Source: Leeuwenhoekiella aestuarii (GTDB lineage Bacteria; Bacteroidota; Bacteroidia; Flavobacteriales; Flavobacteriaceae). Taken from it: a stretch of DNA of 64,000 nt. Location of the stretch: contig NZ_QOVJ01000005.1 in NCBI RefSeq assembly GCF_004104055.1, positions 124,001 to 188,000 on the forward strand, written 5' to 3'. This document shows positions 1 through 9,056 of this stretch, one piece after another. Position numbers and translations under genes: made by a program. The notes under the pieces were generated by a model. It was given only the letters and a program-made list of their open reading frames with translations, made no database searches and was not told where the DNA came from. Numbering within the stretch: position 1 is the stretch's first letter; every line of letters begins with the position of its first letter.

Positions 1-1107
1 ATCTGCTAACGTCGCTGCTGTTCTGTGAATTTTTGTAGCAATATATTCTAGCCCCTTGGGACCGTGATACACGGTATACATACCAGCCATAACCGCTAAC
101 AAAACCTGTGCAGTACAAATATTTGAAGTTGCTTTATCTCTCTTAATATGTTGTTCACGAGTTTGAAGTGCCATACGCAAAGCACGGTCTCCATTACGGT
201 CTTTGGTCACTCCAATGATCCTACCCGGAATGTTCCTTTTAAATTCTTCACGCGTTGCAAAGTAAGCTGCGTGCGGCCCACCGTATCCTAACGATATACC
301 AAAACGTTGCGTAGTACCTACAACAACATCTGCTCCTAAATGACCCGGAGCTTCCAACAAGACCAAACTCATAATATCTGCAGCAACGGCTACTTTGATA
401 TCTGCTTCTTTTGCTTTGGAAATAAAACCTGCATAATCGTGTATCTCTCCTGAAGCTGAAGGGTATTGCAATAAAGCTCCAAAAAAGTCAGAACCAAATT
501 CAAATTCTTGCGGATTACCTATAACTAACTCTACACCTACAGGAAGTGCCCTGGTCTCTAACACAGAAAGGGTTTGTGGTAAAACTTCTTTGTCTACAAA
601 AAACTTAACTACGTCATTCTTCTTCTGCGTACGGTTGCGTACTGCTGCAAGCAAAGTCATTGCTTCTGCAGCTGCTGTAGACTCATCTAATAAAGATGCA
701 TTTGCCAGCTCCATACCGGTTAGGTCACTTATCATCGTCTGAAAATTCAATAATGCCTCAAGACGCCCCTGAGCAATCTCTGCCTGATAGGGGGTGTAAG
801 CGGTATACCAACCCGGATTTTCTAAAATATTACGTTGAATTACCGCAGGAATTTTTGCCTCGTGATATCCTAAACCTATATAGGTTTTGAACAGTTTATT
901 TTTGTTGGCTAGCGCATTTATATGCGTGGCATACTCATACTCACTCAATGCGGGATCAAGATCTAAGGCTTTTTTTAACCTAATTCCGTCAGGGAGCGTT
1001 TCATAGATTAATTGGTCTATTGTATCAACACCCAAAGCTTTCAGCATTACATCCTTTTCCTCTGGTCTTGGCCCTATATGCCTTAAAGCAAAAACATCTG
1101 TTCTCAT
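1..1107 (-). CDS. gcvP: Glycine dehydrogenase (decarboxylating), P protein, N-terminal part; cut by window edge
   Basis: The minus strand is open from an ATG at 1107 to the window edge, giving about 369 residues of a protein usually near 950. P protein is the PLP-dependent decarboxylase of the glycine cleavage system. The N-terminus [14 protein letters not shown] and the following TLPDGIRL match the start of GcvP, and later segments such as [35 protein letters not shown] and [15 protein letters not shown] are typical of its N-terminal aminotransferase-like half. The PLP lysine lies in the C-terminal half, outside the window. The gene is divergent from the next one, with 123 bp between them. 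A TAATTTG element only 4 bp upstream of the ATG suggests a very short or absent leader. Confidence 0.95.
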   Translation of the reverse strand, partial: MRTDVFALRHIGPRPEEKDVMLKALGVDTIDQLIYETLPDGIRLKKALDLDPALSEYEYATHINALANKNKLFKTYIGLGYHEAKIPAVIQRNILENPGWYTAYTPYQAEIAQGRLEALLNFQTMISDLTGMELANASLLDESTAAAEAMTLLAAVRNRTQKKNDVVKFFVDKEVLPQTLSVLETRALPVGVELVIGNPQEFEFGSDFFGALLQYPSASGEIHDYAGFISKAKEADIKVAVAADIMSLVLLEAPGHLGADVVVGTTQRFGISLGYGGPHAAYFATREEFKRNIPGRIIGVTKDRNGDRALRMALQTREQHIKRDKATSNICTAQVLLAVMAGMYTVYHGPKGLEYIATKIHRTAATLAD

Positions 1108-1160
1108 ATACAAATTATCTGTGTTTAGAATGGCGCAAAATTACAATATCAGTTAGGAAT

Positions 1161-1178
1161 ATAATCACATGTGATTAT
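1161..1178. promoter_or_regulatory. 18-bp perfect palindrome between divergent genes (candidate operator)
   Basis: ATAATCACATGTGATTAT is self-complementary over 18 bp. It lies in the 123-bp spacer between gcvP and the UbiA-like gene, 54 bp upstream of gcvP and 53 bp upstream of the other start. The inner TCACATGTGA resembles half-sites of CRP/FNR-family dimers, but no regulator can be assigned from sequence alone. Confidence 0.5.
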
Positions 1179-1218
1179 GAGTTTTTCAACCACTTAAAGC
1201 ACTTATCAACACATAACC

Positions 1219-1226
1219 TATATTTG
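1219..1226 (+). promoter_or_regulatory. Bacteroidota -7 element (TATATTTG)
   Basis: TATATTTG matches the TAnnTTTG consensus exactly and ends 4 bp before the ATG at 1231, so transcription would start at or next to the start codon. No good TTTG partner is seen 19 bp upstream. Confidence 0.4.
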
Positions 1227-1230
1227 CTAA

Positions 1231-2046
1231 ATGAAAGGCCTTAAAAGCATTTTTGATTTTTATATCAACAGCAGTATTCACGTGGCTTTGTCTGTTGTCT
1301 GCCTCTCGTTTATCAGTCAAAAAGAATTGAATCTTCTACACGAGCAAACCTTTGACTGGTTCATTTTTTTTGGGACAATAACCGGTTATAATTTTGTAAA
1401 GTATGCAGCGCTTGCAGGTTTGCATCACCGCAACCTTACAGAGCGTTTAAAAAGCATTCAGATTTTCTCTGTTTTTTGTTTTATCGCGATGATTTATTTT
1501 GGAATTCAGTTTGAATTTCAATTTTGGATTTTTTGCCTACCGCTGTCACTTTTAACTCTGCTCTATGCATTGCCTTTTTTACCGCATAAGAAGAATTTAC
1601 GCATGGTACCTTCGCTTAAAATTTTTATAATTGCAGCTGTATGGGCAGGAGTGAGCGTGTATTTGCCAGTAGTTTATGATTTTACAGACTGGTCAACAGA
1701 TGCGACAGTATTAACCGCTCAACGGTTTTTACTCGTTTTGGCGTTAATCATTCCGTTTGAGATACGTGATTTTAATTATGATGCTTCAAGTTTAGGGACG
1801 CTTCCGCAGAAATTAGGCATAAAAAAAACCAAACTATTTGGCCTTTTGATGGTTACGGGATGTGTGATCTTAGAATTTTTTAGAGAAAGTTGGTTTAGCT
1901 CTGCCAGCATTCTTCACTTTATAATGTTAGCGTTAACAGCTTTCGCTATACTAAAAGCTAAAACCGATCAACCTACATATTATTCGTCCTTTTATGTAGA
2001 AGGAATTCCTATTTTATGGTTTCTGCTCAGCCTTTTCTTTAGCTAG
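1231..2046 (+). CDS. UbiA-like polytopic membrane protein
   Basis: This is a 271-residue, very hydrophobic protein with about seven to eight membrane segments. The segment around residues 178-196 (IRDFNYDASSLGTLPQKLG) resembles the second aspartate-rich motif of UbiA-type prenyltransferases, with D180 and D184. The first motif (NDxxD type) is not recognisable: residues 52-60 read GYNFVKYAA. It may therefore be a divergent member or one that has lost metal-diphosphate chemistry; substrate unknown. The gene is divergent from gcvP, and its 3' end overlaps the convergent small Cys-rich gene by 33 bp. No signal peptide is evident. Confidence 0.6.
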   Translation: MKGLKSIFDFYINSSIHVALSVVCLSFISQKELNLLHEQTFDWFIFFGTITGYNFVKYAALAGLHHRNLTERLKSIQIFSVFCFIAMIYFGIQFEFQFWIFCLPLSLLTLLYALPFLPHKKNLRMVPSLKIFIIAAVWAGVSVYLPVVYDFTDWSTDATVLTAQRFLLVLALIIPFEIRDFNYDASSLGTLPQKLGIKKTKLFGLLMVTGCVILEFFRESWFSSASILHFIMLALTAFAILKAKTDQPTYYSSFYVEGIPILWFLLSLFFS

Positions 2047-2277
2047 TTCACGCTCTAACTCTTCTCTTATTCGCTTCTTGCATTCTTCGGGCATTTGCCT
2101 GCATTTAGGGTCTTTAAGAAGCTTTGTTAATTTTGCATTGCGTTCTGAATAATCAGAACAATGTTTACAAATAAGGTTATGAAAACGCACATTAAGCTTT
2201 TCAAAGAAAGAAGCATCTTCATATTGACCTTTATCACAAAGGTGCCCGGCTTTTTTACAATCTACAAATAGTTTCAT
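2014..2277 (-). CDS. Small Cys-rich protein, possible anti-sigma partner of the upstream ECF sigma factor
   Basis: The protein has 87 residues and starts 3 bp after the stop of the sigma factor gene, so the two are almost certainly co-transcribed. It has several cysteines and histidines, including a HNLICKHC block that resembles the HxxxCxxC of zinc-binding anti-sigma (ZAS) domains, and a charged helical C-terminus. It has no membrane segment. Binding and inhibition of the sigma factor are inferred from motif and position only. Its last 33 bp overlap the 3' end of the convergent UbiA-like gene. Confidence 0.65.
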   Translation of the reverse strand: MKLFVDCKKAGHLCDKGQYEDASFFEKLNVRFHNLICKHCSDYSERNAKLTKLLKDPKCRQMPEECKKRIREELERELAKEKAEQKP

Positions 2278-2280
2278 CTC

Positions 2281-2832
2281 TTATAACCAGTTTTCTTCTA
2301 AGCAACTTGCTAGTGCTGTGCGGGCTCTGTGTATGATAACCCACAAGTTAGACGGTGTAATATCAAATTCTTTACAAATAGTTTCGGTATCCTGCCCCTC
2401 AATGGTTTTTTTCTTAAATATAGCCGCTTGTTTTTCAGGCAATTTATTTAAACATGCGTAAATAGCTACGCCGAGCTCAGTATTTTCTAAGTCATCTTCT
2501 GCTGTACGATCAAAGGGATCTGCAACCCGTTCTTCTAACCAATCCCCGGTTTCCTCATCGCTAGAGTAATTCATTCTAACCTCAGCTTTTCCTTTATTAG
2601 AGTTTATCTTTCGGTAATAATCAATGATCTTACGCTTAAGAATCGAAATCAGCCAGGTTCGCTCACTGGCTTCTCCTTTAAAATTTTTCATAGATTTTAA
2701 CCCGGCTAAAAAGGTCTCTGAAATGATATCTTCAGCAACTTCTTTATCATTCACCTTAACAATCGTGTAATTGTACAGGTAATCTGAATATTTGTCCACC
2801 CATTTTTGGGGATCAAGTTGGTGGTTTGCCAT
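2281..2832 (-). CDS. ECF-type RNA polymerase sigma-70 factor
   Basis: This 183-residue protein has the two-domain ECF layout. Region 2 spans about residues 10-80 (YSDYLYNYTIVKV, DIISETFLAGLKSMKNFKGE, RTWLISILKRKIIDYYRK). Region 4 spans about 120-175 (LPEKQAAIFKKKTIEGQDTE, then the helix-turn-helix DITPSNLWVIIHRARTALA). It would direct RNA polymerase to a specific gene set. The small Cys-rich gene 3 bp downstream is a likely regulator of its activity. Region 4 uses TPSNLWVIIHRAR, as seen in a group of Bacteroidota sigma factors whose targets I cannot name. Confidence 0.92.
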   Translation of the reverse strand: MANHQLDPQKWVDKYSDYLYNYTIVKVNDKEVAEDIISETFLAGLKSMKNFKGEASERTWLISILKRKIIDYYRKINSNKGKAEVRMNYSSDEETGDWLEERVADPFDRTAEDDLENTELGVAIYACLNKLPEKQAAIFKKKTIEGQDTETICKEFDITPSNLWVIIHRARTALASCLEENWL

Positions 2833-2995
2833 AATTGTTAAATCTGTCGTATCAACAAGTTGTAAATTTACACAATTCTCAGCAGCAAGCTTCAGCTAAT
2901 TTAAGATTCCCCTTTTACTCTTTATTGTCTTTTTAAAATATCAGAGAAACACTCAGAATCACTTACTTTTGCGAGGTCATTAAATTAAAACATAC

Positions 2996-3517
2996 GTGTA
3001 CGAAAAAACATTTCCTAATAAACGCTACGCCAAAACAGTCCAATTTCTGAATGAAGTTTTACCACAAGGAAGTACTGTTTTAGACCTGGGTGTTGCTAAT
3101 CCTTTTTCAGAAATAATGAAAAAAGAGGGCTACACGGTGACTAACACCAGCGGTGAAGACCTGGATCTAAATACTACTGCAGTAAAAAATACACCAGTAG
3201 ATGCAGTAACCGCATTTGAGATTTTTGAGCATTTATTAGCACCTTTTAATGTTTTGAAAGCTATTGAAACAGACAAACTTGTTGCCAGCATCCCACTTAA
3301 ATTATGGTTTGCTCCCGCCTATCAAAGTAAAACAGATAAATGGGACAGGCATTATCACGAGTTTGAAGATTGGCAGTTTGACTGGCTTTTAGAAAAGGCC
3401 GGCTGGGAAATTAAAAAGCGTGAAAAATTCACGCATCCTGTAAAAAAAATAGGTCTTAGACCAATACTAAGACTTTTTACACCCAGATATTATTTAGTTT
3501 ACGCAGAGCGGAAATGA
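2996..3517 (+). CDS. SAM-dependent methyltransferase, small
   Basis: The protein has 173 residues and a class I methyltransferase motif I at residues 28-36 (VLDLGVANP), followed by an acidic loop and AVTAFEIFEHLLAPFNVL, which resembles motif II of the Methyltransf_11/23 type. The start is GTG at 2996; no upstream ATG fits. A TACTTTTG element (2964-2971) lies about 25 bp upstream. The stop overlaps the start of the following glycosyltransferase (ATGA), so the pair is translationally coupled. Modification of a polysaccharide, glycolipid or related acceptor is inferred from this pairing; the substrate is unknown. Confidence 0.82.
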   Translation: MYEKTFPNKRYAKTVQFLNEVLPQGSTVLDLGVANPFSEIMKKEGYTVTNTSGEDLDLNTTAVKNTPVDAVTAFEIFEHLLAPFNVLKAIETDKLVASIPLKLWFAPAYQSKTDKWDRHYHEFEDWQFDWLLEKAGWEIKKREKFTHPVKKIGLRPILRLFTPRYYLVYAERK

Positions 3518-4362
3518 AAATTGTTATCATCATACCGGCTTATAATGAAGCCGCACTAATTAGCAAAACACTAGACTCATTACTTGCACAAACTTTTTCT
3601 GCGGAAAAGATCGTGATCGTTGATGATGGCAGCACAGATGACACCCCAAAAGTTGTAGCATCATATGCCGCAAAAAATAATAGCATACAATTGGTTCAAA
3701 AAAAATCTGAAGCGGCACACCTACCCGGAAGTAAAGTCGTGCAAGCCTTTAATTACGGTTTAGCACATTTGGATATAGATTATGATTTACTTTGCAAGTT
3801 TGACGCAGACCTTATTTTTCCTGAAAATTATTTAGAGACCGTAGTTGAAGCATTTCAACATAATGAAAAATTAGGTATGTATGGCGGCTTTTGTTACGTA
3901 GATCAAAATGGCTCATGGAAGCTAGAGAATCTTACTAACAAAGATCACATTCGCGGTGCTCTTAAATGCTACCGTAAAGCTTGTTTTAAAGCCATTAGCG
4001 GACTCAAAACAGCTATGGGTTGGGACACCTTAGACGAACTGTTGGCACAGTATCACGGCTGGGAAGTTCAAACTAATGAAAGCTTACAGGTAAAGCATCT
4101 AAAACCCACAGGTCACACCTACTCTGCTAAAGCCAAGCACAAACAAGGTGAAGCCTTCTACGGCATGCGCTACGGGTTGTTATTAACTGTGATTGCTTCG
4201 GCTAAACTGGCTTTCAGAAAGAAAAGTTTCACGCTCTTTAAAGATTATCTTACCGGTTATTTTAAAGCACAAAAAAAACACCTTCCCTTTTTAGTGACTC
4301 AAGAAGAAGGCGCTTTTATACGTAAACTTCGCTGGAGTAAGATCAAACAGAAGTTATTCTAA
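3514..4362 (+). CDS. Glycosyltransferase family 2
   Basis: This 282-residue protein has a GT-A fold. The N-terminus IIIPAYNEAALI is the nucleotide-sugar binding strand, VDDGSTDD lies at 36-43, and the metal-binding DxD is D97-A-D99 in CKFDADLIF. It has no membrane anchor, so it is probably a cytoplasmic or peripheral enzyme transferring sugar to a lipid or glycan acceptor. It overlaps the methyltransferase upstream by 4 bp and converges on pafA with a 9-bp overlap of coding ends. Donor and acceptor cannot be told. Confidence 0.88.
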   Translation: MKIVIIIPAYNEAALISKTLDSLLAQTFSAEKIVIVDDGSTDDTPKVVASYAAKNNSIQLVQKKSEAAHLPGSKVVQAFNYGLAHLDIDYDLLCKFDADLIFPENYLETVVEAFQHNEKLGMYGGFCYVDQNGSWKLENLTNKDHIRGALKCYRKACFKAISGLKTAMGWDTLDELLAQYHGWEVQTNESLQVKHLKPTGHTYSAKAKHKQGEAFYGMRYGLLLTVIASAKLAFRKKSFTLFKDYLTGYFKAQKKHLPFLVTQEEGAFIRKLRWSKIKQKLF

Positions 4363-6000
4363 AACTTCTGTAATTACAGTTCCTGTTGTACCATTAGGAT
4401 CTTGTATTCCTAAAAGTGCTGCAATTGTAGGAGCGATATCAGTAATAACGGTTTGGTTATATGTATGTCCTTGCTTAATTCCGTTTCCGTAGAATAATAA
4501 GGGTACGTGCGTATCATAACTGTATGGTGTACCGTGAGAAGAACCGGTAGGCCCGCCAGTTAAATAACCGGGATCAAGAATAAAAAATACATCCCCGCTA
4601 CGTTCTTGATCAAAACCTTTTTGAACAAGTGAAGCAACTCCGGTTTCATACGATCCCTGTTCCATTTGAGCGCGTGTATAAACCTTACTGATTCCTTTAT
4701 ATTGTAGTGTAAAATGCTTGATATCTTTTTGTAAAGCTTCTGCATCTATACTTTCATCTGCTAAAACAGTATATCTAAAAAATACCTGATCGTTAGAAAT
4801 ATCCTCGATCAAATCATCACGACCATATTTTTGTGAAATGAAGTCATTCAGTTCGTTTCTAAAGCTGCGAATATCAAAATATCCAGAAGGAATTTTCACA
4901 CTGCTTAAAAATGCCGGAACGTGAACCGCGGCATGATCTGCCGTTAAGAATACTGAGTAATTTCCTTTACCTACTTTCTTATCCAATGCTTCAAGAAGTT
5001 TTGCGATCTCTAAATCTAATCGCACGTAAGTATCTTCAACCTCTTTTGAATTAACACCGAAGTTATGCCCCACATAGTCTGTACAACTATAGCTCACTGC
5101 AAGAAAATCTGTATCAGCATCCCTACCCAAATCTTCTCCATCAAGCGCTGCTATGGCAAAATCTGTAGTAATAGAGTTTCCATAAGGAGTAGATTTTAAA
5201 ATACTATAGCCTCCGTTTTCTTTTCCTAATTCTTTCAGATCATAAGGAAATGTAGCAGTCTCTTTTCCTCTAAAACCACCTTCAAAATCATTAAGGTCGC
5301 TTCCGCTTTCAATGTAATCTTTTATTGACTTATAAGTATCCCATTCTTTCATATAAGCTTTAGCAGGTTTCTTTTTATTAAAGTCATTTACCCACTTTGG
5401 CAATTCACTCATATAATAGGTACTCGTGATAAAAACACCTTCATCACCGCCTTGAAACCAATATGCTCCATTTGCTGTATGCCCGGCAGGAAGAATAGCC
5501 CCACGGTCTTTAATAGAAATTCCGATTGTTTTACCACGCATCTGAGTATGCAGTCTATTCTGATCTGTTATTGTTGTAGTACGCATACGTCTGGGAGACA
5601 TTTGCCCCACACCTACATTTTCTGTACCCACTGAAGCTACCGTTGTATCTTCAGCACAATACACATCTTTTTTCTCAAACTTATTATACCAACTGTTTGA
5701 TATAATGCCGTGATTTTGTGGTGTCGTCCCTGTATAAATGGAAGTATGTCCGGGAGCTGTTTTGGTAGGCATATAGTTATAATGGTTATTCTGACAATTG
5801 AAGCCTTCACGCTCCAAACGCTTAAACCCATCTTTACCATATTGATTATCAAATCTTGTAAGATAATCGTAACGCATTTGATCCACAACAATCCCCACGA
5901 CAAGCTTGGGTTTTTCTGCCGTTTTTTGACCAAAAGAAGATACACTTGCAAAAGTCATTAAACCAAATGCCAGTGATTTTAGTGAAGATAATTTCATCAT
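4354..6000 (-). CDS. pafA: PafA-type secreted alkaline phosphatase
   Basis: A Sec signal peptide (about residues 1-24, ending SVSSFGQ) precedes a 520-residue alkaline phosphatase superfamily domain. Zinc ligand D40 lies in VVDQMRYDY, the nucleophile threonine T81 in TKTAPGHTS, and the second metal cluster in TADHAAVHVP. The C-terminal histidine is in GSSHGTPYSYDTHVPL. The KDR of IGISIKDRGAILPAGH matches the Lys/Arg pair that marks PafA-like phosphate monoesterases. It should release phosphate from organic esters in the periplasm or outside the cell. Two ATGs are adjacent at the start, so M1 or M2 may be used. Confidence 0.9.
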   Translation of the reverse strand: MMKLSSLKSLAFGLMTFASVSSFGQKTAEKPKLVVGIVVDQMRYDYLTRFDNQYGKDGFKRLEREGFNCQNNHYNYMPTKTAPGHTSIYTGTTPQNHGIISNSWYNKFEKKDVYCAEDTTVASVGTENVGVGQMSPRRMRTTTITDQNRLHTQMRGKTIGISIKDRGAILPAGHTANGAYWFQGGDEGVFITSTYYMSELPKWVNDFNKKKPAKAYMKEWDTYKSIKDYIESGSDLNDFEGGFRGKETATFPYDLKELGKENGGYSILKSTPYGNSITTDFAIAALDGEDLGRDADTDFLAVSYSCTDYVGHNFGVNSKEVEDTYVRLDLEIAKLLEALDKKVGKGNYSVFLTADHAAVHVPAFLSSVKIPSGYFDIRSFRNELNDFISQKYGRDDLIEDISNDQVFFRYTVLADESIDAEALQKDIKHFTLQYKGISKVYTRAQMEQGSYETGVASLVQKGFDQERSGDVFFILDPGYLTGGPTGSSHGTPYSYDTHVPLLFYGNGIKQGHTYNQTVITDIAPTIAALLGIQDPNGTTGTVITEVLE

Positions 6001-6077
6001 ATTATTTTTAGACGCACAAAGCTAAAACATAACAGGCAAGATGTAAGTTTAAGTTAATCTTAAATATGCATCCCACC

Positions 6078-6085
6078 TATTTTTG
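6078..6085 (+). promoter_or_regulatory. Bacteroidota -7 element (TATTTTTG)
   Basis: TATTTTTG matches TAnnTTTG and lies 26 bp upstream of the MlaE-type permease start. The -33 partner is weak, so this is only a candidate. Confidence 0.35.
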
Positions 6086-6111
6086 CTATTTTTAGACCTG
6101 AAAAAATAACT

Positions 6112-6849
6112 ATGGGATACCTGAGAGAGATAGGTCTTTATATTATGATGCTTAAGGGTGTTTTTATCAAACCCACTAAGACATCAGTCTTACGTAATTT
6201 GATCCTAAAAGAAATAGACGACCTTATCATAGGCTCATTAGGTATTGTATGTTTTATTTCTTTCTTCGTAGGTGGAGTTGTAGCCATACAAACAGCCTTA
6301 AATATGGACAACCCTATTCTTCCTAAATCGTTAATAGGTTTTGCTTCCAGACAATCTATAATACTAGAATTTGCTCCTACATTTATTTCCATCATTATGG
6401 CAGGTAAAGTGGGTTCATTTATCACCTCAAGTATAGGTACAATGCGCGTTACTGAACAAATTGACGCATTAGAAGTAATGGGAATCAATTCGTTGAACTA
6501 TTTGGTTTTTCCTAAAATAGTAGCGATGCTTTTTTATCCATTTGTTATTGCAATCGCTATGTTTCTAGGAATCCTAGGCGGGTATACCGCAGCAGTATTA
6601 GGCGGTTTTGCAACAGGAGATCAATTCATACAAGGACTTCAAGAAGATTTTGTGCCGTTTCAATTGGTTTATGCCTTTATTAAAACCTTTATTTTTGCAT
6701 TATTGCTCGCTACCATTCCTTCTTATTTTGGATATTATATGAAAGGTGGAGCTCTAGAAGTAGGTAAAGCGAGTACCACATCTTTTGTGTGGACCAGTGT
6801 ATTTATCATTCTTTCAAATTATTTAATAACCCAATTACTCTTAAGCTAA
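6112..6849 (+). CDS. mlaE: MlaE-type ABC transporter permease
   Basis: This 245-residue membrane protein has about five to six transmembrane segments and the MlaE/permease signature in its middle: VAIQTALNM, EFAPTFISIIMAGKVGSFIT, GTMRVTEQIDALEVMGINS. MlaE permeases work with an ATPase and an MCE-domain protein in phospholipid transport between inner and outer membranes. The cognate ATPase gene follows directly, its ATG sharing a base with this stop (TAATG). No MCE-domain gene lies in this window, so it must be encoded elsewhere. Confidence 0.9.
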   Translation: MGYLREIGLYIMMLKGVFIKPTKTSVLRNLILKEIDDLIIGSLGIVCFISFFVGGVVAIQTALNMDNPILPKSLIGFASRQSIILEFAPTFISIIMAGKVGSFITSSIGTMRVTEQIDALEVMGINSLNYLVFPKIVAMLFYPFVIAIAMFLGILGGYTAAVLGGFATGDQFIQGLQEDFVPFQLVYAFIKTFIFALLLATIPSYFGYYMKGGALEVGKASTTSFVWTSVFIILSNYLITQLLLS

Positions 6850-7616
6850 TGATTGAAGTAAAAGAATTGAAGAAAGGATTTGGCGGAGATGAATTGGTTT
6901 TAAAAGGAATTTCTACAACTTTTGAAAAAGGAAAAACAAACCTAATTATTGGCCAAAGTGGATCGGGTAAAACCGTGTTTTTAAAATGTCTTTTAGGACT
7001 TTTTAGACCCACTGAAGGAAGAATACTGTACGATGGTCAAGCGTATTCTGAACTTTCTCCTGAAAATCAGAGAACCTTACGAGAGCAAATGGGAATGGTT
7101 TTTCAAGGAAGTGCTCTTTTTGACTCTATGTCTGTTGAAGAAAACATTATGTTTCCGCTTAAAATGTTTACTAAACAACGCAAAGCAGAACGTAGAGAAC
7201 GGGCTAATGAAGTTATTAAGCGGGTAAACTTGCTTAACGCAAATAACAAACTACCTTCTGAAATTTCTGGAGGTATGCAAAAAAGAGTTGCAATAGCCAG
7301 AGCGATTGTGAACAACCCAAAATATTTATTCTGTGATGAACCCAACTCAGGGTTAGACCCGCGTACAGCCACACTTATTGATAACCTCATTCAAGAAATC
7401 ACACACGAATATGAGATCACCACGATCATCAACACGCATGACATGAATTCTGTGATGGAAATTGGAGAGAAAATTGTTTTCCTTCAAAAAGGCCACCTTG
7501 CCTGGGAAGGCTCTAAAGACACTATTTTTAGAGCAGACAACGATGATGTCACAAATTTTGTATACTCTTCAGATTTGTTTAAAAAGGTTAGAGAAGCGGT
7601 TATTAAAGACTCCTAA
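6849..7616 (+). CDS. mlaF: MlaF-type ABC transporter ATPase
   Basis: The start chosen is the ATG at 6849, which overlaps the permease stop; a more upstream in-frame start would lie inside mlaE. The 255-residue protein has Walker A IIGQSGSGKTVFLK (about 33-46), the Q-loop MGMVFQGSALFDSM, the ABC signature SGGMQKRVAIARAI and Walker B YLFCDEPNSGLDP, then the switch histidine in INTHDMNSVM. It energises the MlaE-type permease. The gene abuts the convergent DUF389 gene with no spacer. Confidence 0.92.
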   Translation: MIEVKELKKGFGGDELVLKGISTTFEKGKTNLIIGQSGSGKTVFLKCLLGLFRPTEGRILYDGQAYSELSPENQRTLREQMGMVFQGSALFDSMSVEENIMFPLKMFTKQRKAERRERANEVIKRVNLLNANNKLPSEISGGMQKRVAIARAIVNNPKYLFCDEPNSGLDPRTATLIDNLIQEITHEYEITTIINTHDMNSVMEIGEKIVFLQKGHLAWEGSKDTIFRADNDDVTNFVYSSDLFKKVREAVIKDS

Positions 7617-9050
7617 TTAATAACGTGCAATTGCAAGCGTGTCTAGTTTGTATTTGAGTTTTAACCAGGCTTTAAGCTTTGCCTCTTCTTTACGCTTTGA
7701 ACTTTCTGACAAAGATGATTTCCAAGCCACCATGAATGTAGGTATGGTATCAGACTTCTCAAAATTGGTGTTTATCGTATTAGAAAAACCAAAACGGTCG
7801 ATATCATCATAATTAATATGCACCTCCTGACTTAAGCTATTAAAAGGCAATGCTGAAGCTTTGATCCGCGTAAGTTCTTCTTCTAACAATTGAATCTGTT
7901 GATTTTTATCTGAAAGAGCCTGCTGATTGTTCACATACAGATCCTCTAAAATACCCGACCGCACCGCACTTGACAATTGTTCTGCCATCTGAGAAGATTG
8001 ATCAGACCCCTGATGGATTTTAAGCTGTGCATCACTCAAAAGATTATCTTCTGTCAATTGAGAATACCATTCGTTAATTTTATCTTTAGGAACGAGTGCT
8101 CCAATCAAATAAACATCTATTCTTTTTGATTTATAATCCTGAGAAAACTTCACCACTTCAGCGCCTTCATAACGGATTACATTCGTCACATAATCTTTAG
8201 TCGCTGAGGTAAACACTTGCTCTTTATATAATTTGTAAAACAAATACAAACTAGGGATCATCACCACAAGCGCAATCAAAGACGCCATTTGAGTCACAAA
8301 GCGACGACGTCTTGAATTTGCATATTTTACCATAGGAAAACCTAAGAACTTTGCCACGATAAAAGTTGACAAGGCTATAAAAACCGCATTGATAGAAAAC
8401 AGATAAAATGCTCCTGCGTAGTATTGCCATTCTCCCATCGCAAGACCATATCCTACAGTACATAGCGGAGGCATTAAAGCAGTCGCAATCGCGACACCAA
8501 AAATCACACTAGCGATAGTGCCTTTTTTAGTCTTTGCTACAATCAAGGCAAGACCACCAAAAATTGCTACAAGTACATCAAGAATTGTTGGGTAGGTTCT
8601 TGCTTCAAGCTCTGGAGTTAATTCTGAAATAGGCGAAACCGCAAAATAAAGGGTAGCCGTAAGCACACTCAAAACAATCATTACAGCCAAATTGATAAGT
8701 GAGCGTTTTAAGGTCTCTATATCATTGATAGCTAAAGAAAGTCCGATACCTACGATTGGTCCCATTAGAGGAGATATAAGCATCGCGCCAATAACAACTG
8801 CCGTACTGCTTACATTGAGCCCTATAGAAGCCACAAAAATTGAAAATATAAGAATCCAGGCGTTATGGCCTTTGAAGGATATATCCTTCTTAACTGCTTC
8901 AATCGTAGAGTCACGATCTGTATCGCTACGAATATCTAGAAGCTCTGATAAAAAAGTTCTTCCACTCTTAAAAAGACTCTTGGCATCTCTGCGAACAGCT
9001 TCATTAGATACAGAACCTTCCGATTCTGGATTTTGCCCTTTGTTTTCCAT
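7617..9050 (-). CDS. DUF389 membrane protein
   Basis: This 477-residue protein belongs to the DUF389 (TIGR00341-like) family. After a short polar N-terminus it has a block of about six to seven membrane segments (residues about 60-260), with the family hallmarks NVSSTAVVIGAMLISPLMGP and GVAIATALMPPLCTVGYGLA. The C-terminal 200 residues are soluble and partly coiled coil (NQQALSDKNQQIQLLEEELT). The function of the family is not established. The gene is followed immediately by the convergent mlaF stop and preceded 6 bp upstream by the sugar nucleotide gene on the same strand. Confidence 0.88.
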   Translation of the reverse strand: MENKGQNPESEGSVSNEAVRRDAKSLFKSGRTFLSELLDIRSDTDRDSTIEAVKKDISFKGHNAWILIFSIFVASIGLNVSSTAVVIGAMLISPLMGPIVGIGLSLAINDIETLKRSLINLAVMIVLSVLTATLYFAVSPISELTPELEARTYPTILDVLVAIFGGLALIVAKTKKGTIASVIFGVAIATALMPPLCTVGYGLAMGEWQYYAGAFYLFSINAVFIALSTFIVAKFLGFPMVKYANSRRRRFVTQMASLIALVVMIPSLYLFYKLYKEQVFTSATKDYVTNVIRYEGAEVVKFSQDYKSKRIDVYLIGALVPKDKINEWYSQLTEDNLLSDAQLKIHQGSDQSSQMAEQLSSAVRSGILEDLYVNNQQALSDKNQQIQLLEEELTRIKASALPFNSLSQEVHINYDDIDRFGFSNTINTNFEKSDTIPTFMVAWKSSLSESSKRKEEAKLKAWLKLKYKLDTLAIARY

Positions 9051-9056
9051 TAAATA

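Noticed and set aside
5637-5961. Open frames of about 83-104 codons on both strands inside the pafA gene
   Set aside because: They lie entirely within a clearly coding gene, have low-complexity Ile/Lys-rich products and no recognisable family.
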